From contig NZ_JBHTBQ010000001.1 in the NCBI RefSeq assembly GCF_042664895.1, positions 120,581-184,580 of the forward strand: DNA of 64,000 nucleotides, given 5' to 3'. Every line of letters begins with the position of its first letter. Position 1 is the first letter of the stretch. The translations under genes were made by a program, and so were the position numbers. The notes beneath the pieces were generated by a model. It was given only the letters and a program-made list of their open reading frames with translations, ran no database searches and was not told where the DNA came from. Below, piece after piece: positions 43,430 through 52,206 of the stretch. The stretch is from Iodobacter arcticus (GTDB lineage: Bacteria; Pseudomonadota; Gammaproteobacteria; Burkholderiales; Chitinibacteraceae).

Positions 43430-44386
43430 TTAATGTGAGGCAACGATTTCACGCTGATAATCACGGGGCACCACGCCATATTTTTCTTTAAATAACCGTC
43501 CAAAATGGGCGCTGCTATTAAAGCCCCAAGAGAATGCTACGTCTGAAATGGAGCGCTTATTGCCCGCACTCGCTTGCAAGGCATCGTGGCAGCGCTCTAG
43601 GCGGCAAGACCAGATATAGCGGTCTATCGTCATGCCTTCCGCTTCAAAAATGCGGTGTAAATAGCGCTTGGAGCAGCGCATTTCATGGGCAATGCGATCA
43701 ATGGTTAATTCTGGATCTGCAATATGCGCCGCAATAAAATGTTTGACCCGCAAGCGCAGCACCGCAGGCAAATGGGCTTGCCCCCGTTTGGACTCATGGC
43801 TGGCTGTTAAGGTTGAGGCGAGTAAGCCGAGTACGGTTTCAGCGAGCGGTGTATGGGTCGTGGCGGGTAGATCATTCGCATGCTGGGCCAGTGAGCGAAG
43901 GACAGCGGATAGCACCGAGTTGAGCCCGCGAGTTTCAGGATGTTGTGACGGTGAGCAATGCAGACCATTTAATTTGAAACCATTTAAATGTGCGCGCGGG
44001 ATCAGCATAACCAGTAATTCAGTTGCATCTACATCGATTCGATAGGGCATGCGTGCGTCGTATAAGCCCCAGTCGCCACAGGCGAGGGGCATCATTTCCC
44101 CGCTTTGGGTGATGGCTCCCTTGCCATTTAAGGGCATGATTAGCTTCATATACTCGTTCACGGCACAATCGGGCTTGACTTCAACCCGCTCAATCCAGTG
44201 CGGTGGGCAATTAATTAAGAACAGTTGCAAGGAGCCAATATCGTGCGTGCTGAGCTGAGCATCAAATGGCCCCTGATGCAGGCAATGCGCACGATGTTCA
44301 CCAAAATAGCCAGACATCAGCTCGCCCCAATAAGCGCTTCGCTGCGCTGGCGATACCAAGTGAGTAGAGAATAAGGAAATTGGCAT
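43430..44386 (-). CDS. AraC-family regulator, FeaR/HpaA-like position
   Basis: A 318-residue regulator. The N-terminal part has the AraC-binding-like domain of FeaR and similar activators (YWGELMSGYFGEHRAHCLHQGPFDAQLSTHDIGSLQLFLINCPPHWIERVEVKPD). The C-terminal part has two HTH motifs (IADPELTIDRIAHEMRCSKRYLHRIFEAEGMTIDRYIWSCRLERCHDAL; SISDVAFSWGFNSSAHFGRLFKEKYGVVPRDYQRE). GAGAG precedes ATG 44386. FeaR activates phenylethylamine and tyramine oxidation genes in E. coli. The gene overlaps the region of the MFS gene end by a few bases and takes the place of hpaA in the E. coli order. Confidence 0.88.
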   Translation of the reverse strand: MPISLFSTHLVSPAQRSAYWGELMSGYFGEHRAHCLHQGPFDAQLSTHDIGSLQLFLINCPPHWIERVEVKPDCAVNEYMKLIMPLNGKGAITQSGEMMPLACGDWGLYDARMPYRIDVDATELLVMLIPRAHLNGFKLNGLHCSPSQHPETRGLNSVLSAVLRSLAQHANDLPATTHTPLAETVLGLLASTLTASHESKRGQAHLPAVLRLRVKHFIAAHIADPELTIDRIAHEMRCSKRYLHRIFEAEGMTIDRYIWSCRLERCHDALQASAGNKRSISDVAFSWGFNSSAHFGRLFKEKYGVVPRDYQREIVASH

Positions 44387-44394
44387 GATGTCTC

Positions 44395-45720
44395 TCAATT
44401 AAGTTTTTTGTATTTATTATTTTTTACAAAAAAAAGCATAGTAATGGCGCTCATTACCAACAACACGCTCAGTAAATACAGCGCGTTATCCATGCTCCCC
44501 GTTCGAGTTTTTATCTGACCGACCAGCCAAGGACTGACGATTCCACTCAACATGCCAATACTGCTGATCAGAGCGATTCCGCCTGCGGCAGCGGTTCCCG
44601 ATAGATAGGTGGCCGGCACGGCCCAGAAAATGGGCAAACCGGAAAAAATCAGTACGGCAGCGGCTGATAGTAGTGCCAACGTTAATACCAAGCTCGTCGG
44701 ATGCAAGGTAAGCAGAGATAAAAACAGTGCGCCGCCAATGACGCACACTGAAAAATGTTTGCGTCGTTCAGCGTGCTTATCGGAGTGCCGTGCAATCAGA
44801 ATCACGCCAACAGCAGCAAAGGCGTTGGGAATAGCCGAATACAGGCTGATAGATAGGACATTGCTAATGCCAAAATCTCGAATCATAATCGGCATCCAAA
44901 AATTCAGCGTGAGCGATGCGCAGGACAAAGAAAAATAGACAAAAGCCAGCTGATAAACCAGTGGATTCGACAGGGCCGATGAAAACGAATGGGTTAAACC
45001 AGACTGCGCCCGGTGCGGGTCGTTCACCAGATTGTTGGTGAGTTGTTGCTGCTCTCTGGCGTCTAGCCAAGTCGCTTGCGCAGGCCGGTCATCTATATAA
45101 AAGTAGGCGACAAACGCCAATATAAGCGCGGGGGAGCCTTCAATGATAAACATCCACTGCCAGCCATACATACCAAGTACACCGGCCATGTCGCGCATGA
45201 TCCAGCCAGAAATCAAGCCGCCCAAAATACCTGCAACGGCTACACCGGCAAAAAAAATTGACATTACCGCAGCACGACGCTTCGCCGGATACCAATAGGT
45301 TAGATACAGTACAATTCCTGGGAAAAAACCGGCTTCAAAAATGCCCAGTAAGAATCGCATGGCGTAGAAATGGGACGGTGTTGAAACCCATGCCATTCCA
45401 ACTGACACCATCCCCCAAAGTAGCATAATGCGGGTGAAGGTTTTTCTGGCTCCGAATCTCTCTAGCAGTAAATTACTTGGCACTTCGAAAAGCACATAAG
45501 CAATGTAAAAGATCGCTATGCCCAAACCATACATAGCATCGCTAAAGCCCAGATTTTGTTTCATCTGCAATTGGGCGAAGCCGATATTAATTCGGTCTAA
45601 AAAAGAAATGACGTAACAGATAAATAAAAAGGGAATGATGCGCATTGAAACCTTGCGATACAGTGCATTATCAAGAGATGCTGGATCAATCGATTGTGCA
45701 GGTGTAGACGTATTTAGCAT
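44395..45720 (-). CDS. hpaX: MFS transporter, HpaX-like (anion:cation symporter family)
   Basis: A 441-residue, twelve-helix permease. The loop 2-3 region has the LERFGARKTFTRIML signature and helix 4-5 the GIFEAGFFPGIVLYLTYWYPAKRRAAVMSIFF pattern typical of the ACS family, whose members take up organic and aromatic anions including 4-hydroxyphenylacetate (HpaX) and phthalate. Position X in the E. coli hpa order is the same. It ends in a lysine-rich cytoplasmic tail (KNNKYKKLN). Confidence 0.85.
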   Translation of the reverse strand: MLNTSTPAQSIDPASLDNALYRKVSMRIIPFLFICYVISFLDRINIGFAQLQMKQNLGFSDAMYGLGIAIFYIAYVLFEVPSNLLLERFGARKTFTRIMLLWGMVSVGMAWVSTPSHFYAMRFLLGIFEAGFFPGIVLYLTYWYPAKRRAAVMSIFFAGVAVAGILGGLISGWIMRDMAGVLGMYGWQWMFIIEGSPALILAFVAYFYIDDRPAQATWLDAREQQQLTNNLVNDPHRAQSGLTHSFSSALSNPLVYQLAFVYFSLSCASLTLNFWMPIMIRDFGISNVLSISLYSAIPNAFAAVGVILIARHSDKHAERRKHFSVCVIGGALFLSLLTLHPTSLVLTLALLSAAAVLIFSGLPIFWAVPATYLSGTAAAGGIALISSIGMLSGIVSPWLVGQIKTRTGSMDNALYLLSVLLVMSAITMLFFVKNNKYKKLN

Positions 45721-45825
45721 TTTTGTCTCACTTTTGTATAAACGGTGGGCGATATTTTTGTATCGTTCAAGGCTTGCGCAAAAACTACCTCTTCAAAAAA
45801 CACACAACATTAATGAAAAAATTAA

Positions 45826-46596
45826 TTAATACTTTTGGCGTTCTTTTAATAAATTCACGCAGGCATTGCGCAGAATGATCGTATCTGCGCCTATGGCCAA
45901 AAAACTTACCCCTTCGGCCTGATATTGCTTAGCAAGTGCTGGATCGCTCGAAAAAATCCCAGCTGCTTTTTTAGCGGCATGAATTTGCTGCAATGCTTGC
46001 TTAATGGCGGCTTGTACTTCTGGGTGATTGCTTTGATTAAGGTACCCCATCGATGCGGCTAAATCAGTTGGCCCCAGAAACACCGCATCCAGCCCTTCTA
46101 TTGCAAGGATCTCATCCAGATTTTGAATGCCGAGTAGGGATTCAATTTGAATAATTAAACAGGTCTGCTCGGCAACCTGAGCAAAATAATCGGGGATATT
46201 CGTCCAGCGCGCAGAGCGCTCCAAAGCAATACCTACACCACGTACACCTAGCGGCGGATAGCGCACTGCAGCCACCAAATCGCGCGCTTGTTGCGGTGTT
46301 TCTACCATGGGGATTAATAAAGTTTGTGTGCCAATAGCGAGTAGCTGCTTAATCAAGGAGGTGTCGTGATTAGGCGGGCGCACCATAGCAGAAACAGGGT
46401 AGGCTGCAATGGTTTGCAATTGGGCCTGAATAGAGCGCAAATCATTCGGGCTATGTTCGGCATCAATTAATAAAAAATCAAAGCCGCAGCCCGCTAAAAT
46501 CTCTGTGCTGATTGAGTTAGCCAGCCCTAAAAACAAGCCTAATTGCAGCTGGTTTTTGGCCATGCGCTGTTTGAATCTGTTTTTGGGCATATCCAT
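45826..46596 (-). CDS. hpaI: 4-hydroxy-2-oxoheptane-1,7-dioate aldolase
   Basis: A 256-residue HpcH/HpaI class II aldolase. Active-site segments are DFLLIDAEHSPND, PVSAMVRPPNHD, TLLIPMVETPQQAR and CLIIQIESLLGIQNLDEIL, and the metal ligands Glu and Asp are in IQIE and FLGPTDLAASMG. It splits 4-hydroxy-2-oxoheptanedioate to pyruvate and succinic semialdehyde, the last step of the homoprotocatechuate route. It lies 24 bases after hpaH. Confidence 0.93.
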   Translation of the reverse strand: MDMPKNRFKQRMAKNQLQLGLFLGLANSISTEILAGCGFDFLLIDAEHSPNDLRSIQAQLQTIAAYPVSAMVRPPNHDTSLIKQLLAIGTQTLLIPMVETPQQARDLVAAVRYPPLGVRGVGIALERSARWTNIPDYFAQVAEQTCLIIQIESLLGIQNLDEILAIEGLDAVFLGPTDLAASMGYLNQSNHPEVQAAIKQALQQIHAAKKAAGIFSSDPALAKQYQAEGVSFLAIGADTIILRNACVNLLKERQKY

Positions 46597-46620
46597 TGCG
46601 TTTCTCTTTATTTAATTAAA

Positions 46621-47424
46621 TTAATTAAAACGAAAAGCGATTTGCCCTAGGCGACCATAATCCGCCTGAAAGGTGTCCCCTCGGCTTGCCGCTACCGGGC
46701 GGGTAAAGGAGCCACTCAGTACCACATCCCCTGCATTTAATTGCTCGCCAAATGGTGCAATCTTATTTGCCAGCCAAGCCACCCCGATGGCGGGATGATT
46801 TAATACCGCAGCCGCTAAGCCGGTTTCTTCGAGTACGCCATTTTTAAACAGCATCGCGCCTACCCAACGCAAATCCAGTGCATGGGCTTGAATAGGCGAG
46901 CCGCCTAAAACAATGCCGGCATTGGCGGCAAAATCAGAAATGGTGTCGGTGACTTTTCGTGGTGCTTTACTGCTGCGATCAAATTGCTCAATTCTGGCAT
47001 CAATAATTTCAATGGCGGGAGTGATGTAATCCGTGGCCGCCAATACATCAAATAGCGTGATATTGGGCCCTTTTAAGGGCTTGCCTAAAATAAAAGCTAA
47101 TTCCACTTCAACTCGCGGAGCAATAAAGCGGGTGATTGGGATATCGCTGCCTTGCTCAAAAAACATATTGTCGAGTAATGGGGCGTAATCTGGCTCGGTG
47201 ATTTGAGATGAAATCTGCATGGCGCGTGAGGTGAGTCCAATTTTCCTGCCTTTAACGGTGCAGCCCTCGCTTAATTTAATGGCCAGCCAGGCACGTTGAA
47301 TGGCGTAGCCATCTTCAATGCTCATCTCTGGGTATTGGGCTGAAAAATGGCGCAATTGCGTACGGTTTTTTTCCGCCTGGTGCAATTGCTGCGCTAAGTT
47401 TTGAATCGTGTCATTGGGTAGCAT
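46621..47424 (-). CDS. hpaH: 2-oxo-hept-4-ene-1,7-dioate hydratase
   Basis: A 267-residue member of the fumarylacetoacetase-fold hydratases (HpaH/MhpD). Segments such as GRKIGLTSRAMQISSQI, APRVEVELAFILGKPL, AIEIIDARI and VVLSGSFTRPVAASRGDTFQADYGRLG are typical, with the acidic metal ligands in VEVELAF. It adds water to the oxo-heptenedioate before the HpaI aldolase acts. It lies 21 bases after hpaF in the same operon. Confidence 0.92.
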   Translation of the reverse strand: MLPNDTIQNLAQQLHQAEKNRTQLRHFSAQYPEMSIEDGYAIQRAWLAIKLSEGCTVKGRKIGLTSRAMQISSQITEPDYAPLLDNMFFEQGSDIPITRFIAPRVEVELAFILGKPLKGPNITLFDVLAATDYITPAIEIIDARIEQFDRSSKAPRKVTDTISDFAANAGIVLGGSPIQAHALDLRWVGAMLFKNGVLEETGLAAAVLNHPAIGVAWLANKIAPFGEQLNAGDVVLSGSFTRPVAASRGDTFQADYGRLGQIAFRFN

Positions 47425-47445
47425 TGGATACTCTTCTTTAAAAAA

Positions 47446-47847
47446 TTAATTTTTAGGGTAGAGCGCATGCAAATTATTCTGCTTCCACGTGGCTAATTCG
47501 CTAAATTCATTAATTTCTAATGACAGCGCCAAGCCCATTTTTTGCTCTAAATCGGCAAAATGCGTTTTCATTACGGCAAAGAGTGAGTCCCCTGTTATTT
47601 TTTTAATTTCCTCACTACGCCCATGGCCAATTTTTAATTGCGCATGCACAAAAGCGGCATTGGCAAGGCCATTTGCAATGCAATATTCAGAAACGGCAAT
47701 GGCACGGACTCGCACGCCGCCAATTGGGTAGACTGGGCTGCCATTACTTTGTTGATGAATTAAGCAATCAGCTAGCTTGGTGCAAAGCGCTGGCATATCT
47801 GCTTCTTCACGAATATTGCTGGAGTAATCAAGTATTAAATGGGGCAT
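47446..47847 (-). CDS. hpaF: 5-carboxymethyl-2-hydroxymuconate isomerase
   Basis: A 133-residue small isomerase of the tautomerase/MIF-like fold beginning MPHLILDYSSNI, so Pro2 after Met removal is the catalytic base, with RVRAIAVSEYCIANG in the core. It converts 5-carboxymethyl-2-hydroxymuconate to the oxo-pentene-tricarboxylate. Its ATG overlaps the hpaD stop by one base (TAATG), implying translational coupling. Confidence 0.92.
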   Translation of the reverse strand: MPHLILDYSSNIREEADMPALCTKLADCLIHQQSNGSPVYPIGGVRVRAIAVSEYCIANGLANAAFVHAQLKIGHGRSEEIKKITGDSLFAVMKTHFADLEQKMGLALSLEINEFSELATWKQNNLHALYPKN

Positions 47848-48719
47848 TAGAATCTCTCCTCATTAAACGGGGAAACAGGAAAAATGGCATTGATTTGCCC
47901 CGTGCCCGAGCTTGCAAAGTAGGGGGTAATCACTTCCACGCCCTGATCGTAATTTCGCCCGCCTAAAGTGCCGAGCAGCATGGCGGTATCGTGCATGCCG
48001 CCTTCGCCAAAACAGTTCTCGTTGTACATCGGTAGCAGGTCGATAAAGGTGGGCCAATCGCCTTTTTCCCAGAGGGCGACCACACTGCGATCCATGGTTT
48101 CCAGATAGGGGTTCCAGACCTTATGCATGAACTCGGGGGCGCTGCCGTTATTGGCAAAGTGATGCGAGAGCGAGCCGCTGGCAAGCACCGCCACTGTGCC
48201 ATCGTAATGTTTTTCAATGGCGTGGCGTAGCGCCAGACCAAAACGCATGCTCTCGGCTAAGTCATGCCACACGCACCAGCCAGAGACACTGACTACTTTA
48301 AAATGCTGATCGGCATTCATATAACGCATTGGTACTAGAGTGCCGTATTCCAGCCCCAAAGTGGTGTCGCTATGCGCGCGGGTTTTAATGCCCATTTGAT
48401 TAGCTACTTCGCTGATCAGGTGGCCTAAGGGTGCGTTGCCGGGATATTCATAAGGCAGGTTTTTGATGAAATGGGGCAATTCATTGCTGGTGTAAATACC
48501 TTTAAAATTTGCAGCGCAATTAAGGTGGTATTCCGAATTCACCAGCCAGTGCACATCAAAGACAATCAGCGTATCCACTTCTAATAAACGACAACGTTTA
48601 CTGATTTCAATATGACCATCAATGGCAGCCTGACGGCAGCCTTTATGCGGGCCATCCAGCTCCGATAAATACATGGATGGCACGTGGGTGATCTTAGCGG
48701 CGAGTGCAAGTTTGCCCAT
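47847..48719 (-). CDS. hpaD: 3,4-dihydroxyphenylacetate 2,3-dioxygenase
   Basis: A 290-residue class III extradiol dioxygenase (LigB fold). Histidine ligands are in KITHVPSM and IVFDVHWLVNSEYH, with further conserved ASGSLSHHF and YGTLVPMRYM segments. It opens the ring of homoprotocatechuate to 5-carboxymethyl-2-hydroxymuconic semialdehyde. ATG 48719 follows GGAGAATC; the 59-residue upstream extension is rejected. It is the second LigB-type enzyme in this window, the other being at 5514. Confidence 0.95.
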   Translation of the reverse strand: MGKLALAAKITHVPSMYLSELDGPHKGCRQAAIDGHIEISKRCRLLEVDTLIVFDVHWLVNSEYHLNCAANFKGIYTSNELPHFIKNLPYEYPGNAPLGHLISEVANQMGIKTRAHSDTTLGLEYGTLVPMRYMNADQHFKVVSVSGWCVWHDLAESMRFGLALRHAIEKHYDGTVAVLASGSLSHHFANNGSAPEFMHKVWNPYLETMDRSVVALWEKGDWPTFIDLLPMYNENCFGEGGMHDTAMLLGTLGGRNYDQGVEVITPYFASSGTGQINAIFPVSPFNEERF

Positions 48720-48753
48720 CTGATTCTCCGGTAGTTTATGAGAGGGAGCTTGC

Positions 48754-50202
48754 TTACCAATGCGGAATAGGGTGCTGGCCGTAAGAAATACATACATTTT
48801 TAGCTTCGGCAAAAACTTCAAAGCTAAAGTGCCCACCCTCACGCCCCACGCCAGATCCTTTGATGCCGCCAAAGGGCTGGCGCAAATCGCGTACATTCTG
48901 GCTGTTTACAAACACCATGCCTGCAGCCAGATCACGTGCCATGCGGATGGCGCGACCGGTGCTTTCTGTCCAGACATAGGAAGACAAACCGTAGGGCGTG
49001 TCATTGGCAATCTGCAGTGCTTCGGCCTCGTCGCTAAAAGGAATCAGGCAAGCCACTGGGCCAAAAATCTCGTCCTGTGCAATTAGCATGCGGTTATCGA
49101 CATCCGCAAAGACCGTAGGCTGCACCCAGTTACCGCTTGCAAATTCTGCGGGTATATCAGGGGTGCCGCCGCCCAGAACCAAACGTGCGCCTTCCCTTTG
49201 GCCAATTTCGATATAGCGCTGCACCTTTTGTAAATGAGCAGGGCTAATCATTGGGCCGATGATGTTGTGAGGGTTGAGCGGATCGCCAACCTTTAATTGG
49301 GCGGCTCGCTGGGCAAAGTCGGCGACAAACTGGGGGTAAATGGCTTTTTGAATCAAGATGCGTGAACCTGCCGTACAACGCTCGCCATTATTAGAAAAAA
49401 TCATAAAAATGGCGGCATCTAAGGCGCGCTCATATTCGGCATCGGCAAAAATAATAAAGGGCGATTTACCGCCTAATTCCATAGAGAATTTTTTTAAACC
49501 CGCTTGCTGCACAATACGATTGCCCGTTGCGGTGCTGCCCGTAAATGAAATTGCACGAACATCAGGGTGGCGGATCAGCGGCTCGCCTGCATCTTTGCCA
49601 AAGCCATGGACGATATTTAATACACCGGCGGGCACGCCAGCTTCTAAGGCCAATTGCCCTAATCGATCGATACTCATCGGTGAAAATTCAGACATTTTCA
49701 TCACGGCGGTATTGCCTAAAGCAAGGCAGGGCGCGATTTTCCATGTGGCAGTCATAAAGGGCACGTTCCACGGCGAGATCAGAGCACAAACGCCAACGGG
49801 CTGCCACAGGGTGTAATTCAGATGGCCCGTATCGGATTGATAACTTTCGCCATCCATATGGGCGGCGATTTCAGCAAAAAAATGGAAGTTATCGGCCGCG
49901 CGCGGAATCAGTGCTTTTTGGGTTTGCCCAATGACTTGGCCGGTGTCTGTGCTTTCTGTTGTGGCTAATTCTGGAACATGTTGTGTGATTAAATCGCCTA
50001 AGCGGCGCATGATTTTGGCCCGCTCGGCAGCAGGCTTGGCGGCCCAGGCAGGAAAGGCATCTTTGGCTGCTTGCACTGCTGCAGAGATTTCTGCCTCGCC
50101 GCCGCTGGCCACTTCGGCAATGACTTGATTATTGGCGGGGTTGAAATTCTCAAATACCTGACGACTTTCTACCGATTTGCCATTAATAAGATGCTTAATC
50201 AT
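48754..50202 (-). CDS. hpaE: 5-carboxymethyl-2-hydroxymuconic semialdehyde dehydrogenase
   Basis: A 482-residue aldehyde dehydrogenase. The catalytic cysteine lies in SNNGERCTAGSRI, the general base in FSMELGGKSPFIIF, and the NAD loop in SFTGSTATGNRIVQ; SPWNVPFMTATWKIAPCLALGN is the usual central motif. It oxidises the ring-cleavage aldehyde to 5-carboxymethyl-2-hydroxymuconate. ATG 50202 has GGAGCG upstream and overlaps the end of hpaG2 by eight bases. Confidence 0.94.
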   Translation of the reverse strand: MIKHLINGKSVESRQVFENFNPANNQVIAEVASGGEAEISAAVQAAKDAFPAWAAKPAAERAKIMRRLGDLITQHVPELATTESTDTGQVIGQTQKALIPRAADNFHFFAEIAAHMDGESYQSDTGHLNYTLWQPVGVCALISPWNVPFMTATWKIAPCLALGNTAVMKMSEFSPMSIDRLGQLALEAGVPAGVLNIVHGFGKDAGEPLIRHPDVRAISFTGSTATGNRIVQQAGLKKFSMELGGKSPFIIFADAEYERALDAAIFMIFSNNGERCTAGSRILIQKAIYPQFVADFAQRAAQLKVGDPLNPHNIIGPMISPAHLQKVQRYIEIGQREGARLVLGGGTPDIPAEFASGNWVQPTVFADVDNRMLIAQDEIFGPVACLIPFSDEAEALQIANDTPYGLSSYVWTESTGRAIRMARDLAAGMVFVNSQNVRDLRQPFGGIKGSGVGREGGHFSFEVFAEAKNVCISYGQHPIPHW

Positions 50203-50950
50203 GCGTCGCTCCAATGATGGTGTTGCTGAGTTGGCCCAGGCCTTCGATGGCGGTGACGACTTCATCTCCTACTTGCACATTGGCCAGCCCAGCGGGAGTG
50301 CCGGTTAGGATGATGTCGCCCGGAGATAAAGTTAGAATGCCGGATAAATACTCAATCAGCACAGGAATGCTGAACACCATATCTTTGGTGTTGCCTCGTT
50401 GAACCAACTTGCCGTTGATATGCGTGGTGAGCTCTAACTGCATCGGGTCGCCTATATCGGCTTGGTCTACCAGCCATGGGCCAAGCGGGGTGCAGCCATC
50501 GCGGTTTTTTACTTTTAGATTAGGGCGATAGTAGTTTTCTAGATAATCACGAATCGCATAATCATTGGCGATGGTGTAAGCCGCAATATAGCGGTAAGCG
50601 TCGTCCCGCTTGATATGGCGGGCAGGGCTGCCGATCACGACGGCCAGCTCACATTCATAGTGCATATAGTGAGCATCGGCGGGGCGCTGAGTTTGCCCCC
50701 GATGCCCCATCAGGCTGCCTGCGCTTTTTAAAAATACCAAAGGCTGATCCGGGGCTTTAAAGGCAAGCTCCGAGGCATGATCGGCATAGTTCAAGCCCAG
50801 CGCAAAAATGGTGCCGGTCACCAAGGGCGGTAGCCATTCAAACTCACTTTCATGCAGGCACTGGCCATTACTTAGCATGACTTGATTCGCCTCTGCGGCA
50901 GGGGTCACTTCATGAATCACGCCATTCCAGTTGATCCGTCCGCGCTTCAT
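50195..50950 (-). CDS. hpaG2: HpaG C-terminal-type isomerase/decarboxylase
   Basis: A 251-residue FAH-fold protein. Signatures are IFALGLNYADHASELAFKAP, PLVFLKSAGSLMGH, YECELAVVIGSPARHI (metal-binding E-x-E) and ILTGTPAGLANVQVGDEV. In E. coli one fused HpaG carries two homologous halves that decarboxylate and isomerise the oxo-pentene-tricarboxylate; here the halves are separate genes, as in Pseudomonas. The stop of hpaG1 overlaps its ATG by four bases (ATGA). Confidence 0.9.
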   Translation of the reverse strand: MKRGRINWNGVIHEVTPAAEANQVMLSNGQCLHESEFEWLPPLVTGTIFALGLNYADHASELAFKAPDQPLVFLKSAGSLMGHRGQTQRPADAHYMHYECELAVVIGSPARHIKRDDAYRYIAAYTIANDYAIRDYLENYYRPNLKVKNRDGCTPLGPWLVDQADIGDPMQLELTTHINGKLVQRGNTKDMVFSIPVLIEYLSGILTLSPGDIILTGTPAGLANVQVGDEVVTAIEGLGQLSNTIIGATHD

Positions 50951-51603
50951 GTTTTTTCCTCGCTGCTAGCCACAAGGGTGAAATTTAATTCACCTAAATG
51001 ATCAATCACAATGCGTACCGCATCGCCAACGCGGGCCTGTGCGCCTTGAAATAAAACGCCAAGATGCAGGATGTCGTTGCTATCCAAGCGCATAAATTCA
51101 GTCACATCGCGCAGTAGTTCAGAGGCGCTGCGCACCAAATCCGCTAAGTTTCTTGTTTCAACTAACTTATCATTTACATAGCTGCGGATGCTGAGTTGCT
51201 CTGGCTGAGGGAGTTCGGGGCTAAGTGCGATTTTGGGGGAGATGGGGCAGGCGCCATCAAAGCAGCGTTCACGAATGGCTGGGCGATAATACTGAGCGTG
51301 TGGCAAGCTCAGATCCGCCATGATTACATAGGCAGATACTGCGGCTAAGGCGTTTTCTAAGCTGAGATGAGAGGATAGGCGTCCTATCACTAGGCCTAGG
51401 CTTGCACCAATTTCTAGCTGCTCCGCTCCTGATGGTAAAACCACCACCGCCCCTTCACGGGCTAAGGTATTGCTGGGTTTGATATGGAGTACGGGGGCGC
51501 GGGGCGGGGTTAAATAGGGGGCGGCGGTGAATTGCGCTTGTAGTCGCTGCATGGAGCGATGATCATTGAGGATGACACCAAATACGGTAGCTTGAGCTGA
51601 CAT
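50947..51603 (-). CDS. hpaG1: HpaG N-terminal-type decarboxylase subunit
   Basis: A 218-residue FAH-fold protein, first gene of the hpa operon. LHIKPSNTLAREGAVVVLPSGAEQLEIGASLGLVIGRL and YVIMADLSLPHAQYYRPAIRERCFDGACP match the N-terminal half of HpaG, which acts with the other half. ATG 51603 follows AAAGGT. The promoter overlaps the HpaR operators upstream. Confidence 0.88.
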   Translation of the reverse strand: MSAQATVFGVILNDHRSMQRLQAQFTAAPYLTPPRAPVLHIKPSNTLAREGAVVVLPSGAEQLEIGASLGLVIGRLSSHLSLENALAAVSAYVIMADLSLPHAQYYRPAIRERCFDGACPISPKIALSPELPQPEQLSIRSYVNDKLVETRNLADLVRSASELLRDVTEFMRLDSNDILHLGVLFQGAQARVGDAVRIVIDHLGELNFTLVASSEEKT

Positions 51604-51626
51604 AGTTAAAGTACCTTTGCAGAGGT

Positions 51627-51675
51627 TTACTAACATGTTAGTAATATTACATACTAATATGTTAGTGTGTAATAT
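51627..51675. promoter_or_regulatory. Divergent hpa promoters with two HpaR operators
   Basis: TTACTAACATGTTAGTAA (51627-51644) is an 18-base perfect palindrome; ACTAATATGTTAGT (51653-51666) is a close second copy. For hpaR, TTACAT (51647-51652) and TAATAT (51670-51675) are 17 bases apart. For hpaG1 on the other strand, TTACAC (51667-51672) and TAATAT (51644-51649) are also 17 apart. The second operator fills the shared spacer of both promoters, so one repressor can block both. Confidence 0.78.
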
Positions 51676-51721
51676 AAGTTGTTCAATTTATAGAGTGATG
51701 TGAGCGAGGGGACAATCCAGC

Positions 51722-52159
51722 ATGAGTGAGTTGTTGAAATACCGGAATTTGGCGTTATTACTACTGCAAGCACGGGAGGCGGTGATGGCGCGGTTTCGGC
51801 CGTTGCTCAATCAGCACAATATTACAGAGCAGCAATGGCGGATTATTCGTGCGCTTAGCGAGCAGGGCATGATGGAGCCGCGCGAAATATGCGAGAAGTG
51901 CCAAATACTCAGCCCCAGCTTGGCGGGCGTTTTATCCAGAATGGAAGAAATGGGTTTGGTACTGCGCACACGAGTTGAAACAGATCAACGCCGTGTGAAC
52001 GTTAATCTGACCGAGCAAAGCAAGCAGCTATTTAAGCAAATAGCCCCCCTCATCGAGCAGGAATACCAAGCGCTGGAGGAAGGGCCGGCAGGCGCTAATA
52101 TGGCGGAGCTCTACGCCGTGCTTGATCGATTTTTATCTAATCAGCAATTGGATAAATAG
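51722..52159 (+). CDS. hpaR: MarR-type repressor of the homoprotocatechuate operon
   Basis: A 145-residue winged-helix protein. The start LLKYRNLALLLLQAREAVMARFRPLLNQHNITEQQWRIIRALSEQG and the wing LVLRTRVETDQRRVNVNLTEQSKQLF match HpaR of E. coli closely. It is divergent from hpaG1 and probably represses both itself and the operon until an intermediate such as 4-hydroxy- or 3,4-dihydroxyphenylacetate binds. Confidence 0.93.
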   Translation: MSELLKYRNLALLLLQAREAVMARFRPLLNQHNITEQQWRIIRALSEQGMMEPREICEKCQILSPSLAGVLSRMEEMGLVLRTRVETDQRRVNVNLTEQSKQLFKQIAPLIEQEYQALEEGPAGANMAELYAVLDRFLSNQQLDK

Positions 52160-52184
52160 CGCTTAGGTGATATGCCTTTGTGCT

Positions 52185-52206
52185 GAAGCGATCATGAGAT
52201 CGCTTC
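52185..52206. terminator. Hairpin between convergent hpaR and permease genes
   Basis: GAAGCGATC-ATGA-GATCGCTTC is a perfect 9-base-pair stem directly at the stop codon of the permease gene, without a T-tract. Confidence 0.6.
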
